Assembly: GCA_022565795.1 (NCBI GenBank)
Contig: JAIUMA010000010.1
Location: 18,843-82,842, forward strand
Origin: Balneolia bacterium
GTDB taxonomy: Bacteria > Bacteroidota > Rhodothermia > Balneolales > Cyclonatronaceae
Direction: 5' to 3'
Length of the DNA stretch: 64,000 bases
Shown here: positions 9,456-18,436 of the stretch, piece after piece
How positions within the stretch are numbered: the stretch's first letter is position 1
Layout of the letters: the number at the start of each line of letters is the position of its first letter
Program-made: the position numbers and the translations under genes
Notes under the pieces: generated by a model
The model's input: only the letters and a program-made list of their open reading frames with translations
Told to the model about the DNA's origin: nothing
Databases searched by the model: none

Positions 9456-9910
9456 ATGCGATGCCTGTGGTTAGATAATTGATGTGTATATATAAAAAAT
9501 ATATGTGGCTTTTAGCCTGATAATCAATTTAGCGCACCTCCAATTATGATTCAAAGCTATTTATCAACAACTTATTCACAGAAATTGTAAAACACAGCGG
9601 TTTAATTCACGCAGGCGCAATTGTGGATAAGATGTGCATATAGTGTGACGGCATCACAGCCTGCAACAGCGGGTCTACAGAACAGCCCCCTCTCAAAATC
9701 CACTTTTCATGTAAATAGCACCCAAAATCGCCTAATGTGGCTCGTTACCAGAAGCCTGCGCTTCGCTTACGCCGCCACAGTCATCAAATTACCCACGTTG
9801 ATGAATTATCCATTTGCCGTGAAGTTATCCACAAAAAAAGGAGCGCTCTGCCTATGCCGGCAAAACGCTCCTTAAAATGTAGCTTATCCGGATATTACCC
9901 GGCGCCGGAA
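9456..9910. other. 455-bp intergenic region with AT-rich tract and DnaA-box cluster (oriC-like or nrd regulatory region)
   Basis: Three sequences match the DnaA box TTATNCACA exactly: 9572-9580 (plus), 9622-9630 (minus) and 9825-9833 (plus). TTATCAACA at 9561-9569 has one mismatch, and weaker matches lie at 9634-9642 and 9806-9814. An AT-rich tract at about 9484-9535 could unwind. This is the layout of a replication origin. A DnaA-controlled ribonucleotide reductase promoter, as known for E. coli nrdAB, would look similar. The parA and parB genes lie 9 kb to the right, which fits an origin-proximal position. Short open frames here (9621-9875, 9737-10036) have no recognisable content. Confidence 0.55.
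9838..9872 (-). terminator. rho-independent terminator for the metalloprotease gene
   Basis: On the minus strand AGGAGCG pairs with CGCTCCT and is followed by seven T's. It lies about 40 bases after the metalloprotease stop codon. Its T-tract abuts the DnaA box at 9825-9833. Confidence 0.85.
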
Positions 9911-12487
9911 TTAAGCTTCCAGCGTTTTTTCGATAATACGAAGCACGTGACGCGTGTGTGCCTGAGTCTCGGCATTCCCTCTGCTGCGGCCTTCCATCTT
10001 GGCCTTGATGTTCTCAAGGCTGCGAAGGGCTGCTGAGCGGGTGAATGCGTCGTAGGGATTCGGGCCGTCTCTAAGCACAGATGCCAGGCTGGTTACGTAA
10101 GCAATCTGCAGATTCTGACGGAACGTATTTACGTTAGAGCGCAGGTCTGCATCGAAAATAGCGCTTGTTAGGTCATCCATCATTTCTGTGAGTGAATACT
10201 CATTGCCATACAGACGGGAGTCGGTGATACGCTTGGTAGTATTCGGGTGAAGCAGATGCGCAAGCACCCCACGCTGCATGTTCAGTACAAGGTCGTGGAT
10301 TTTCGGGTCTTCACCTGAAAATGGGAAGCTGAAACCGCGACGCTGGCGCTGAAGATGGTTGTACGCCTCATGAGACTCGTAAAATGCATCCGGGGCAAAC
10401 AGATTGCGTGCCAAAACATCCATAGCCTGCTTCTGATCAGCAAGGGCTACAGGAGTGTACGGTGCAACATCGTCGCCCGGCTGGCCAACAAAGGCACGGT
10501 TTACATATACACCACCAACATGGCGTGAAGCAACGCCCATTGCAGTTGACCACTGCCCCATGCTCGACATGAATGCATTGTACAACTCATGATAGCTCTG
10601 GTTCTCACTTGAGTAGCGCTCGAGCAGATTGTCCAGCAGGTTGTGAACAATCTGAACACGCTCATCAGCATAAGACACAGGGTCGCTTGTCATATCACCA
10701 ATCATGATGCGCGGATCAATCGCTTTACCCGGAGAGCGCATGTCATCGGCATCATTACCGAAAATAAGCTCCGGCTCGGTTGAGCGCTCAAGAATTGCGC
10801 GAAGGCGCTCTTCCTCAGCTTCAGGATCATCAAGACCTACAGAATAACCAAACTCAATGGCCCAAATGTCGTACGGTCCGGCAACAGTTGTGTAGAACTG
10901 TCCCTGCTGAGAAGGGTCAAGAGCTACGTTAATTGCCGGGTAATCCATCACAGAACCAGCAAGACCAACTTCTTCAGTCAGGCTTCTGTCATGAACCTGA
11001 TCAGGGCTGAGCATAGATGAAGCCGCCATATTGTGGTTCAAACCAAAGGTGTGACCAAGCTCGTGCATAATCAGATACACGAGTGCATCATGCATCAACT
11101 GCTCTTCGTCAACTTTATCGAAGTCGAGCGCCTTAAGTGCAGCGAATCCGAACATGTTGTTCATATGTACAAAGTGTCCGGCTGAGCAATACATACCATG
11201 GTGCTCTTCGCCGTCGTGCTCGTGAGTTTCGATTGCGCCAAGGAAGTAGTCGATTACGTTTTCTGAAAACAGCTTCTCATTGTTCGCAGCGTTACGCAGG
11301 AACACAAACTCAAGCATAATATCTGCACCAATGATCTGACCGGTGCGCGGATTGGTGAAGCTTGGGCCATAGCCACCGAACGGTGGGTTCGGCGAAGATG
11401 TCCATCTTAGTACGTTATAGCGAATATCGCCTGCATCCCAGTCAGCGGTATCAGGCTGAACTTTAACTTCGATTGCATTGCGGAATCCGGCAGCTTCAAA
11501 AGCACGGTTCCATGCAAGCGTAGCCTCTTTAATGGCCGGGCGAAGCTCGTAAGGCGTGGTATTTTCAATCCACCATGTAATTGGCTCGACAGGCTCCGAG
11601 ATTGCGGCCGTTGGATCCGCTTTTTCCAGGTGCCAGCGATTGATTACATCAGCCCATGGTGTCGGACCGAAAGCAGTCTGATCATTCACGGTCTGCGTGA
11701 AGTAACCTACCCTTGGATCATCGCGGCGTGGCCTGAAGTCGTTATCCGGCATTTCTATGAATGAATGCTGGTAAACGATACTGATTGACCGTGCATCGGT
11801 TACCGCTGCGCCACCTCTGTTTATTGGAGACGGATTATCATACACATACTCTACAACAACCGCCGTGTTTTGCGGATAGCTGCGGATATCGGCAAACTTG
11901 GTTTTATCTCTGTTTAGGTTGCCAAGTGTGAGCATCGCTCCCGGAGGCACTCCGGGGAACGGACTTGGTTTAACCTGATGGAGACTTTCGCCGAGGAAAA
12001 GCGGATCTGAGTTAATTAAAAAACGGCCGTCATCTTCCGTTTCGATTTTCGCGCTGAAAAGTACCGCACGACTGATGTTAGCCTCAGAAGCACGGCTTAG
12101 CGGGTTATCTTCATCAAAGTGGAAACTTGTATTCACTACAACAAACTCCAGGCGGTCGAAGTAGCGCTCGATAGTGAAAACTTTGTTGTCCCGGTAGTTA
12201 CCGCGGAAATGACCAACCTGGGTAACGCCATCTACGGTATGACCCCAGTAAATAAATTCTTTACCAATCTGGTCTTCGGTTATAAGCATTTTGGTGCTTC
12301 CGCTGGTGGTATCCTGATATACAGTAAACAGGCCCTCCATAGCGCGGCTGCTTTTTACGGCTTCTTCAATCTTGTCGACCTGAGGTCGCTCACTTGCTGT
12401 TGGTGCAGCAGCCTGCTGAGACGAGGAGCAAGCCATTAAAAGTGCTGAGATAAACAGCACTGCAAACACATGGTTTAGTTGTTTCAT
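9911..12487 (-). CDS. zinc-dependent metalloprotease lipoprotein (DUF5117/DUF4953 metzincin type)
   Basis: The 858-residue protein starts with a lipoprotein signal whose lipobox ends at Cys20 (ALLMAC), so it is probably anchored in the outer membrane or facing the periplasm. Residues about 60-240 form the DUF5117/5118-like N-terminal region. The catalytic zinc motif HELGHTFGLNH (about 474-484) matches HExxHxxGxxH, and the Met-turn SVMDY follows about 40 residues later, as expected of metzincins. The remaining C-terminal part (about 560-858) is helical and of unknown role. The substrate is unknown. The gene is monocistronic, with its own terminator downstream. The family is common in Bacteroidota and relatives. 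Confidence 0.9.
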   Translation of the reverse strand: MKQLNHVFAVLFISALLMACSSSQQAAAPTASERPQVDKIEEAVKSSRAMEGLFTVYQDTTSGSTKMLITEDQIGKEFIYWGHTVDGVTQVGHFRGNYRDNKVFTIERYFDRLEFVVVNTSFHFDEDNPLSRASEANISRAVLFSAKIETEDDGRFLINSDPLFLGESLHQVKPSPFPGVPPGAMLTLGNLNRDKTKFADIRSYPQNTAVVVEYVYDNPSPINRGGAAVTDARSISIVYQHSFIEMPDNDFRPRRDDPRVGYFTQTVNDQTAFGPTPWADVINRWHLEKADPTAAISEPVEPITWWIENTTPYELRPAIKEATLAWNRAFEAAGFRNAIEVKVQPDTADWDAGDIRYNVLRWTSSPNPPFGGYGPSFTNPRTGQIIGADIMLEFVFLRNAANNEKLFSENVIDYFLGAIETHEHDGEEHHGMYCSAGHFVHMNNMFGFAALKALDFDKVDEEQLMHDALVYLIMHELGHTFGLNHNMAASSMLSPDQVHDRSLTEEVGLAGSVMDYPAINVALDPSQQGQFYTTVAGPYDIWAIEFGYSVGLDDPEAEEERLRAILERSTEPELIFGNDADDMRSPGKAIDPRIMIGDMTSDPVSYADERVQIVHNLLDNLLERYSSENQSYHELYNAFMSSMGQWSTAMGVASRHVGGVYVNRAFVGQPGDDVAPYTPVALADQKQAMDVLARNLFAPDAFYESHEAYNHLQRQRRGFSFPFSGEDPKIHDLVLNMQRGVLAHLLHPNTTKRITDSRLYGNEYSLTEMMDDLTSAIFDADLRSNVNTFRQNLQIAYVTSLASVLRDGPNPYDAFTRSAALRSLENIKAKMEGRSRGNAETQAHTRHVLRIIEKTLEA

Positions 12488-12647
12488 AGAGTAGAATTTG
12501 GCCGCCGGATTGTTGAAAAACCGGCCGCTGGTGATGTTTGTTTTACGAGTAAGTTGCCAATGTACGTAGAATTATTTCACTTGTTTGAAAAAATACATTA
12601 ATGCACACACGTGCTTAGTTGTGTTTTACTGCGGTAAAGCTTTTTAA

Positions 12648-13883
12648 CTAAATGCCTATTTCGATCTGAAAGCGCAGATACAGCAAATCGGAATTTGAAA
12701 TATCCGTAAGGACGCGTGTTTCGTAGGTTAGCTCGCCCTGTACCTTCAGGGCGTGTTCCCACACGTAACGGGTGAGACCAACGGTGTACTGCTGCCGCTC
12801 GGGCTCAAAAGCACGAATTTCACTATCGGGCAGCTGATTCGAAAACCGCCCGATTATCTCATAATTGGATGGAAACAGATAGCTGGCCTGTAAATCGTAG
12901 CCCTGCCCCGCAAACACAACCCGTTCGCCGGGCTCACCGGTCAGCGGTCTGGTAATGGGGTCGTCTGCTGACCTCATCATATAAGCAGCCATAAACGCCC
13001 AGCCCTGGTATTTCAGCATGGCATCCAGGTGAAGCACGCGCAAATCTCTCTCTTCAAAAAGCACTGAACCCAGCTGCCCCCGTGATCGCTGTGCCGAAGC
13101 ATTATAATGATACGAGCCGCCGAGCAGCAGCTTTGGCGTTTCTTCCCTTATCAGGTCGCCCTCAAACAAGGTGCCATTGTTGAGAAAGGAGCCGAATGGC
13201 ATCAGCTCTACACGCCCGGTAATCGCCGAAAGCCCGTTTGATTGCGATGTGTTCCGTCCGTCGCCATCGCTGATTGCAGCCCTCAGGCTGTATGAAAACC
13301 GGCCCGGGTTTTCATTAGAGTAGTTTGCAAAAAGGCCAAAATCCCTGTCGATCGTAAAGACCGCATTGTTTATGGAGCGATCCGTAAGCTGTAAAGCACC
13401 GGAAGAATTTACCCGCTGCCTGTTTCCCGGAAGCTTGGTCTGCCCGAAGCCAAGATTAAGCCTGGGATTGGCTCTGTACAGGAATACAGCGTCTCTGATT
13501 ACGTTCAGGTTTTGCCCTTCCTGAAGCGTGCCGGTATCACCGGGCGAAAAGGAGAGCTGTATGGCATATAAAAAGCGCGGATCACCTACGAAGCCGTCGA
13601 ATCTGAGGCGAAGCCTTCTCACTTCACCAATAACTGATGAATCGTTATCCAGATTATCTGTATAAGTAACCCTGTTTTGCATCCGGAAGCGGATATTGAG
13701 CTGATACGTGCTGTCCGGAGTTGTAAGACCAAGCCCGCGGCCATAGCTGTAGTACGGCAGCATAGGAAACCGATTGTCGTCGTCAGGTAAATCACGGCTT
13801 ACAGTTTGCGCCTGGATGGATTCACCACCGAGAAAAAGCATTAGAACTGCGAGAGCAAAATATCGATAGTAGCTTTTCATCAT
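12648..13883 (-). CDS. phosphate-selective porin O/P-like outer-membrane protein
   Basis: From the ATG at 13883 the protein has a clear signal peptide (a hydrophobic stretch ending SIQAQ), with AGGAAC a few bases upstream; the frame extends 15 codons further but that part is not signal-like. The mature part of about 385 residues alternates hydrophobic and polar residues as in a beta-barrel. It contains segments typical of the OprO/OprP-like porin family (IRFRMQNRVTY, VRRLRLRFDGFV, FGQTKLPGNRQR near the N-terminus, YTVGLTRYVWEHALKVQGELTYE at the end). Such porins let anions or small solutes across the outer membrane; the substrate here is unknown. The upstream pseudouridine synthase gene is 48 bases away on the same strand. 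Confidence 0.8.
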   Translation of the reverse strand: MMKSYYRYFALAVLMLFLGGESIQAQTVSRDLPDDDNRFPMLPYYSYGRGLGLTTPDSTYQLNIRFRMQNRVTYTDNLDNDSSVIGEVRRLRLRFDGFVGDPRFLYAIQLSFSPGDTGTLQEGQNLNVIRDAVFLYRANPRLNLGFGQTKLPGNRQRVNSSGALQLTDRSINNAVFTIDRDFGLFANYSNENPGRFSYSLRAAISDGDGRNTSQSNGLSAITGRVELMPFGSFLNNGTLFEGDLIREETPKLLLGGSYHYNASAQRSRGQLGSVLFEERDLRVLHLDAMLKYQGWAFMAAYMMRSADDPITRPLTGEPGERVVFAGQGYDLQASYLFPSNYEIIGRFSNQLPDSEIRAFEPERQQYTVGLTRYVWEHALKVQGELTYETRVLTDISNSDLLYLRFQIEIGI

Positions 13884-13930
13884 GAATGGTTCCTGTGTTA
13901 TTGGCAACGTATGGTTTTGTTTAAGCACAC

Positions 13931-14629
13931 TTACTCCCCGAAAGGTAATGACTTCCAGGGTTCTTCCTTCGGCATGGACGCTTTAAAAGAAAGACGCTCT
14001 TTTTGTGTAGGGTGATCAAACCCGAGCCCGAACGACAACAGCGCCAGGTCTCGATTCTGGGGCTGATTTCCGTCTCCGTATTTATAGTCACCCCATAGCG
14101 GGAACCCGGCATGGCTACACTGCACCCGAATCTGATGCGACCGGCCGGTAATCAATTCGATCTCAATAAGGGCGAGACCATTGCTTCTGGAGAGTGTTTT
14201 CAGGCGGAGCTCGGAACGCTTGCCTTCTTTATTTGATGGCGGAACTACGCTAACTACATTCTTTGAGCTGTCTTTCCAGAGATGATCTACCAGATGCGTT
14301 TGATCCGGAGGATTACCAACGACCACCGCCCGGTATGTTTTTTCGACCGCTTTTCGCCTGAACTGATCCGATAGCCTCGAAGCCGCTTTTGATGTTCGGG
14401 CAAAGACCATTAGTCCCGATGCCGGCCGGTCCAGGCGGTGAACCAAACCCAGAAAGACGTTGCCGGGCTTGTCGTACTTCACCTTAATATACTCTTTGAG
14501 AACGTTGAGGAGATCCGGATCACCGCTGGCATCCTCCTGCACCGGCACATTGGGTCTCTTTTCAATCACCAGTAAATGATTATCCTCATAAACCGGACTG
14601 AAATACGATTCACTTTCGTTATTTTCCAT
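13931..14629 (-). CDS. RluA-family RNA pseudouridine synthase
   Basis: The protein is about 232 residues from the ATG at 14629; a TTG-started extension of 17 codons is less likely. The catalytic motif HRLDRPASGLMVFA contains the nucleophilic Asp of the family. The later segments TYRAVVVG, GRSHQIRVQCSHAGFPLWGDYKYG and LLSFGLGFDHP complete the RluA-type catalytic domain. There is no N-terminal S4 domain, so it is a short single-domain form. It converts uridine to pseudouridine in rRNA or tRNA in the cytoplasm; the target position cannot be told from sequence. It is divergent from uvrC across 133 bases. Confidence 0.9.
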   Translation of the reverse strand: MENNESESYFSPVYEDNHLLVIEKRPNVPVQEDASGDPDLLNVLKEYIKVKYDKPGNVFLGLVHRLDRPASGLMVFARTSKAASRLSDQFRRKAVEKTYRAVVVGNPPDQTHLVDHLWKDSSKNVVSVVPPSNKEGKRSELRLKTLSRSNGLALIEIELITGRSHQIRVQCSHAGFPLWGDYKYGDGNQPQNRDLALLSFGLGFDHPTQKERLSFKASMPKEEPWKSLPFGE

Positions 14630-14762
14630 AGGCTCAATGATAGCAGTTTTCCGTAAAAAAGACACGGCTTCTTCAGCCAATTCGTCTTGGTGTCTATTGA
14701 ACCGAAACTGATTTCATCACCAGTAGCAATAGCCTTAAATCCCGATTCTTCTTTAAGCTTCT

Positions 14763-16616
14763 ATGTCTGTAACCAAGTACGAGCAGCTCAATAACAAGCT
14801 GGAACACCTTCCGTTTAACCCCGGGGTGTATCAGTTCAAGGATGATGCGGGCAAAATCATCTATGTGGGCAAGGCGAAGAAGCTTAGAAACCGGGTTCGT
14901 TCATATTTCCAGGAGTCGCGCCACCATACCGGCAAGCTACGGATGCTGGTGAGCAGGATACGCGATGTAGAGACCATCATTACCGACTCCGAGGCTGAGG
15001 CTCTGATTCTTGAGAATAATCTCATCAAAAAGCATCAGCCACGTTACAATATTGCCCTTAAAGATGACAAGAGCTATCCGTATATATGTCTAACTCAGGA
15101 CGAGCGACCCAGAGTTTTTCCCACCCGAACCGTAATCAAAGACGGCAGTAAGTATTACGGCCCGTACGATCATGTAGGCAAAATGAAGCATATGCTGGAG
15201 ACCATTCGAAAAGTCTTCAACCTGTGCACCTGCGCCTGTAATCCACGGAATGTTGATCTCAATCGGGGGGTGCCCAAATGGGGCAGCTGCTTCGACGACT
15301 ATTTTGAACAATGTTCCGGCGAGCTGCCTTTAGACGTGTATCAGGATAAGATGCAGAAAGTGATTCGGCTGCTAAACGGGAACACGGCTTCACTCATTCG
15401 CGAGCTGAAAGAAGAGATGCAGATTGCGGCAGAAGCCCTCGATTTTGAGGAGGCCGCTCAGCTGCGGGACGGTATCGACGCGCTTCAGAAGTACAGCGAA
15501 AAGATGAAGATGGTGACCAACGATGAAATTAACCGGGATGTCTTTGCCATACATGCCGATCGGGAAAATGCTGTTGCCTGCGGTGTGCTGTTCAAAATTC
15601 GCGAAGGCAAGCTGATTGGCCGCCACAACAAAGTGATCAAAAATATTGAAGGCACCGCCGATGAAGAGCTGCTTCAGGCGTTTGTGGAGGACTACTACAC
15701 CGGAGAAACGGCCGGGATAGAACCCGATGAAGTACACGTGAGTCACGATTTCGATGATTCTGAACCACTAATGGAATATTTAAGCAGTCAAGTCGGGCGC
15801 AAGGTAAAACTGATTGAACCCAAGATTGGTGAAAAAGCGCAGCTTGTGAAAATGGCAGAATCCAACGCCAAGCTTTTGACCGGGGAATATGTGCTACAAA
15901 AACAAAAGGCCGAAAAGGACTTCATACCAAACTCTGTGAAATCGCTAAAGCGTGATCTTTTCCTGGATCGCCTCCCGCGCCGGATCGAATGTTTCGACAA
16001 CTCAAACCTTATGGGAACAGACCCGGTGGCATCAATGGTTTGCTTTGTTGATGCTCAGCCCCGAAAGTCCGAATACAAACGCTACAATATAAAGACCGTA
16101 GAGGGGCCCGACGACTTTGCCTCCATGAAGGAAGTCCTCACCCGCCGCTATTCAAGAGTTATGAAAGAAAAGAATCATATACCCGACCTGATTGTGGTCG
16201 ACGGTGGAAAAGGCCAGCTCTCCAGCTCGGTCGAGGCGCTCAAGGAAATTGGTTTTTTCGGGCAGGTACCCATTATTGGACTGGCAAAGCGACTGGAAGA
16301 GGTGTTTCTGCCCGGCAAGTCTGACCCTATTATGATACCCAAGACCTCCTCAGCCCTTCAGTTACTGCAGAGGGTGAGGGATGAAGCCCACCGGTTCGCC
16401 ATCACATTTCACAGAGATAAGCGCTCTAAGCGCACATTCAGCTCTGAGTTGGAGTCAATTCCAGGTATTGGTGCCAAAACGGCGCAAAAGCTTATCCGAC
16501 TCTTTGGCAGTGTTAAGAAAATACGGGAAGCCGAAAAGAAAGCACTCATCAAAAACGCAGGTCAGAAGACAGGCATGCTCCTATACAACCATTTCCACCC
16601 CGGAAGTGAAGACTGA
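14763..16616 (+). CDS. uvrC: excinuclease ABC subunit C
   Basis: This is a full-length UvrC (617 residues). It has the N-terminal GIY-YIG nuclease domain (PGVYQFKD at 20-27, IIYVGKAKKLRNRVRSYF following), the UVR helical-hairpin motif that binds UvrB (about 200-235, ALDFEEAAQLRD), the RNase H-like endonuclease domain (about 380-540, with FDNSNLMGTDPVASMV and DLIVVDGGKGQL) and a C-terminal double helix-hairpin-helix (IPGIGAKTAQKLI). It makes the two incisions flanking DNA lesions in nucleotide excision repair. It is monocistronic; no other uvr gene is nearby. Confidence 0.97.
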   Translation: MSVTKYEQLNNKLEHLPFNPGVYQFKDDAGKIIYVGKAKKLRNRVRSYFQESRHHTGKLRMLVSRIRDVETIITDSEAEALILENNLIKKHQPRYNIALKDDKSYPYICLTQDERPRVFPTRTVIKDGSKYYGPYDHVGKMKHMLETIRKVFNLCTCACNPRNVDLNRGVPKWGSCFDDYFEQCSGELPLDVYQDKMQKVIRLLNGNTASLIRELKEEMQIAAEALDFEEAAQLRDGIDALQKYSEKMKMVTNDEINRDVFAIHADRENAVACGVLFKIREGKLIGRHNKVIKNIEGTADEELLQAFVEDYYTGETAGIEPDEVHVSHDFDDSEPLMEYLSSQVGRKVKLIEPKIGEKAQLVKMAESNAKLLTGEYVLQKQKAEKDFIPNSVKSLKRDLFLDRLPRRIECFDNSNLMGTDPVASMVCFVDAQPRKSEYKRYNIKTVEGPDDFASMKEVLTRRYSRVMKEKNHIPDLIVVDGGKGQLSSSVEALKEIGFFGQVPIIGLAKRLEEVFLPGKSDPIMIPKTSSALQLLQRVRDEAHRFAITFHRDKRSKRTFSSELESIPGIGAKTAQKLIRLFGSVKKIREAEKKALIKNAGQKTGMLLYNHFHPGSED

Positions 16617-16716
16617 CCTAATTTAGATTCAGTTTATTGTGTGTTTTTTTGGACACTTCAACCCTTTAATGTGTACAAATAGCAGCAATTCGCCCTGTGT
16701 TGTGCCATTTTTGTCC

Positions 16717-16732
16717 TTGGTATAGTTTTTGC
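16717..16732 (+). promoter_or_regulatory. candidate sigma-54 (-24/-12) promoter
   Basis: TTGG-N8-TTGC places GG at 16719-16720 and GC at 16731-16732, separated by the required ten bases. The match to the TGGCAC-N5-TTGC consensus is partial: the CAC of the -24 box is TAT here. Confidence 0.3.
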
Positions 16733-16762
16733 CACACTCTATACAGATTCCGTAGCAACAGG

Positions 16763-16792
16763 GTTCTAAAGCCTTCAGCGGCAGTTTAGAAC
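16763..16792 (+). ncRNA. leader stem-loop upstream of the ECF sigma gene
   Basis: GTTCTAAAGCC (16763-16773) pairs with GGC-ag-TTTAGAAC (16780-16792), giving 11 base pairs with a two-base bulge and a six-base loop. No T-tract follows. It could be a regulatory RNA element or an operator. Confidence 0.45.
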
Positions 16793-16941
16793 GGACCAAC
16801 ACACAGTTTCGTTAGTAATTAAACAGACTTGTGAGACAATCCGAACTAACAGACAAGGCGGCAAGGAGCCACAAACGGCGGAATGCAGGCAAATAAGTTT
16901 CCTGCGGAGCAATATCAAAATTCATTTAACGTTTTCGTACT

Positions 16942-17577
16942 ATGTTGTCAGTAACTAACATATCAGACCCTAAATACTCCGGGATGGACGACCAGGATTT
17001 GGTTCGTGCTTTCCGTAAAGATGGAGATCAACTGGCATTCAGCGAGCTTCTGAACCGCCACCAGAACAAGATATATTCGTATATCTACAGCATGGTTGGT
17101 AATCAGGAGACCGCAAACGATATTTTCCAGGAGACATTCACTAAGGTCATCACTAAAATGGATGACACCTACAATGAGCAGGGAAAGTGGATTGCCTGGG
17201 TAATGCGTATTGCACACAACGCTACGATTGACCACATCAGAAAGCGCAAGCGTTTTGTAGATGTGAACTCTTCGGATGACAGCGATTATGACTTCTACGA
17301 CAGGCTGGAAGACGAGTCCACACCAAGCGCTCAGGATAATCTTGAGTTCGGTGAGGCAAAGTCAAGCCTGATGAAGCATATTGCCGGCCTGCCGAAAGAG
17401 CAGCGTGAAGTTGTAATGCTTCGCCATTACTACGAAATGTCGTTCAAGGAGATTGCTGAACTCACAGGAGTTTCCATTAATACTGCTCTGGGTCGTATGC
17501 GCTACGCGCTTATCAACCTGAGAAAAATGTTCGACAAACAAAATGGAAAAGAATACGAATATGCACAACGCGGATGA
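16942..17577 (+). CDS. ECF-type sigma-70 family RNA polymerase sigma factor
   Basis: The 211-residue protein has sigma region 2 (about 24-92, FSELLNRHQNKIYSYIY and NDIFQETFTKVI) and region 4 with its helix-turn-helix (about 140-195, LPKEQREVVMLRHYYEMSFKEIAELTGVS). An acidic linker (DDSDYDFYDRLEDE) joins the two. There is no region 1 or 3, as in extracytoplasmic-function sigma factors. It directs RNA polymerase to a stress or envelope regulon that cannot be named from sequence. Its 3' end overlaps the following anti-sigma gene, indicating translational coupling and a regulator pair made together. Confidence 0.92.
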   Translation: MLSVTNISDPKYSGMDDQDLVRAFRKDGDQLAFSELLNRHQNKIYSYIYSMVGNQETANDIFQETFTKVITKMDDTYNEQGKWIAWVMRIAHNATIDHIRKRKRFVDVNSSDDSDYDFYDRLEDESTPSAQDNLEFGEAKSSLMKHIAGLPKEQREVVMLRHYYEMSFKEIAELTGVSINTALGRMRYALINLRKMFDKQNGKEYEYAQRG

Positions 17578-18217
17578 ACTTTGCCTAAAATACATTCTCA
17601 ATGAGCTCGATCCGTCTGAAGTACTCCTTGTAGAACAAGCGATGAAAGAAGACGAGAACGTGCTCATTGAGATTGAAAGTCTCCGGGCAACGCTCCGCAA
17701 ACTCGACAAGCTTCCTGAGGTATCACCCTCAGAAGACGTGCGGCAAAAAATCCTTCAGCAGGCCAGCGAATACGCAGCCAACCAGACTTCATCCGGCTTT
17801 TTCGGTACTACCCCGGCTGGTGCAACCTATATTGCTGTTGCTGCTTTATTAATTGTAACTATTAGTATCGGGCTATACAGCTATAATTCGCAACCAGGAG
17901 TTGCCGACCACACAGCTGAACCAGCTTCTGAAACCGTGACTACGCTCTCAGTACCAGTCACCGGCTCAGCGGCTGCCACTATTTCCGGCAGATCCACTCT
18001 TCCGGCACTTAACAGACCATCACAGGGCGTACAGCCGTGGGTAGATAATAATAATGTGCTCAGAATTGGCGTATCCAATAGCTCTTCCGGCTTAACAATC
18101 GTTTCTCCTGATGCCGGTTCAACACATCCTTCCTCACGCCTTGTTCCAATAGAACGTGAGCCTGACCATTTTGGATCAGGGCTCCGAGAACTTCAGCTAA
18201 CAAGAACACAGTATTAG
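17543..18217 (+). CDS. membrane-anchored anti-sigma factor (predicted)
   Basis: This 224-residue protein overlaps the sigma gene by 35 bases; an inner ATG at 17561 would shorten it by six residues and still overlap. Its N-terminal 85 residues (ELCLKYILNELDP and a conserved VEQAMKEDENVLIEIESL helix) resemble the sigma-binding domain of anti-sigma factors. One transmembrane helix follows (about 92-113, TYIAVAALLIVTISIGLYSY), and the rest is a Ser/Thr/Pro-rich tail that would face the periplasm. No zinc-binding HxxxCxxC motif is present. Holding the sigma factor at the membrane until a signal arrives is an inference from this layout. Confidence 0.8.
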   Translation: MEKNTNMHNADELCLKYILNELDPSEVLLVEQAMKEDENVLIEIESLRATLRKLDKLPEVSPSEDVRQKILQQASEYAANQTSSGFFGTTPAGATYIAVAALLIVTISIGLYSYNSQPGVADHTAEPASETVTTLSVPVTGSAAATISGRSTLPALNRPSQGVQPWVDNNNVLRIGVSNSSSGLTIVSPDAGSTHPSSRLVPIEREPDHFGSGLRELQLTRTQY

Positions 18218-18252
18218 GCATAGTTTACTTTAGCTGCGTCTTCCTGATTTTG

Positions 18253-18301
18253 AGCCCGCTGCCCCGATGGAGTCCCCATTTAAGGCAAACGGGCTTTTTT
18301 A
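18253..18301 (+). terminator. rho-independent terminator after the sigma/anti-sigma operon
   Basis: AGCCCG (18253-18258) pairs with CGGGCT (18290-18295) and six T's follow; an inner GCC/GGC pair extends the structure. It separates this operon from parA, whose promoter must lie in 18302-18436. Confidence 0.75.
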
Positions 18302-18436
18302 ATTTCACTATATTTACATACTTTCGATTCACATTACACAGCCTGTCTGAACCAGCTCCACAAGGCGGTATCCGTGTTTAAATTATTGTATCGGGATGTT
18401 TCGAACAGGCACAATCATTTTTAAATAACCTTTATT

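Larger units (their letters stand above)
16617..16941 (+). promoter_or_regulatory. 325-bp leader of the ECF sigma gene with promoter-like site and hairpins
   Basis: This gap holds a sigma-54-like site (16717-16732), a strong stem-loop at 16763-16792 and a smaller GCAGG/CCTGC hairpin near 16883-16903. No open reading frame lies in it. The purine-rich GGCAAGGAGCC stretch around 16859-16871 could pair with ribosomal RNA, but it is about 70 bases from the start codon. The region looks like a long structured 5' leader. Confidence 0.5.

Noticed and set aside
9456..9910. Cobalamin riboswitch upstream of nrdJ
   Set aside because: No B12-box-like motif or long conserved pairing was visible; a covariance search would be needed to exclude a divergent form.
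12488..12647. Terminator downstream of the porin gene
   Set aside because: A short GGCCG/CGGCC pairing is present but has only five base pairs and no T-tract on the minus strand.
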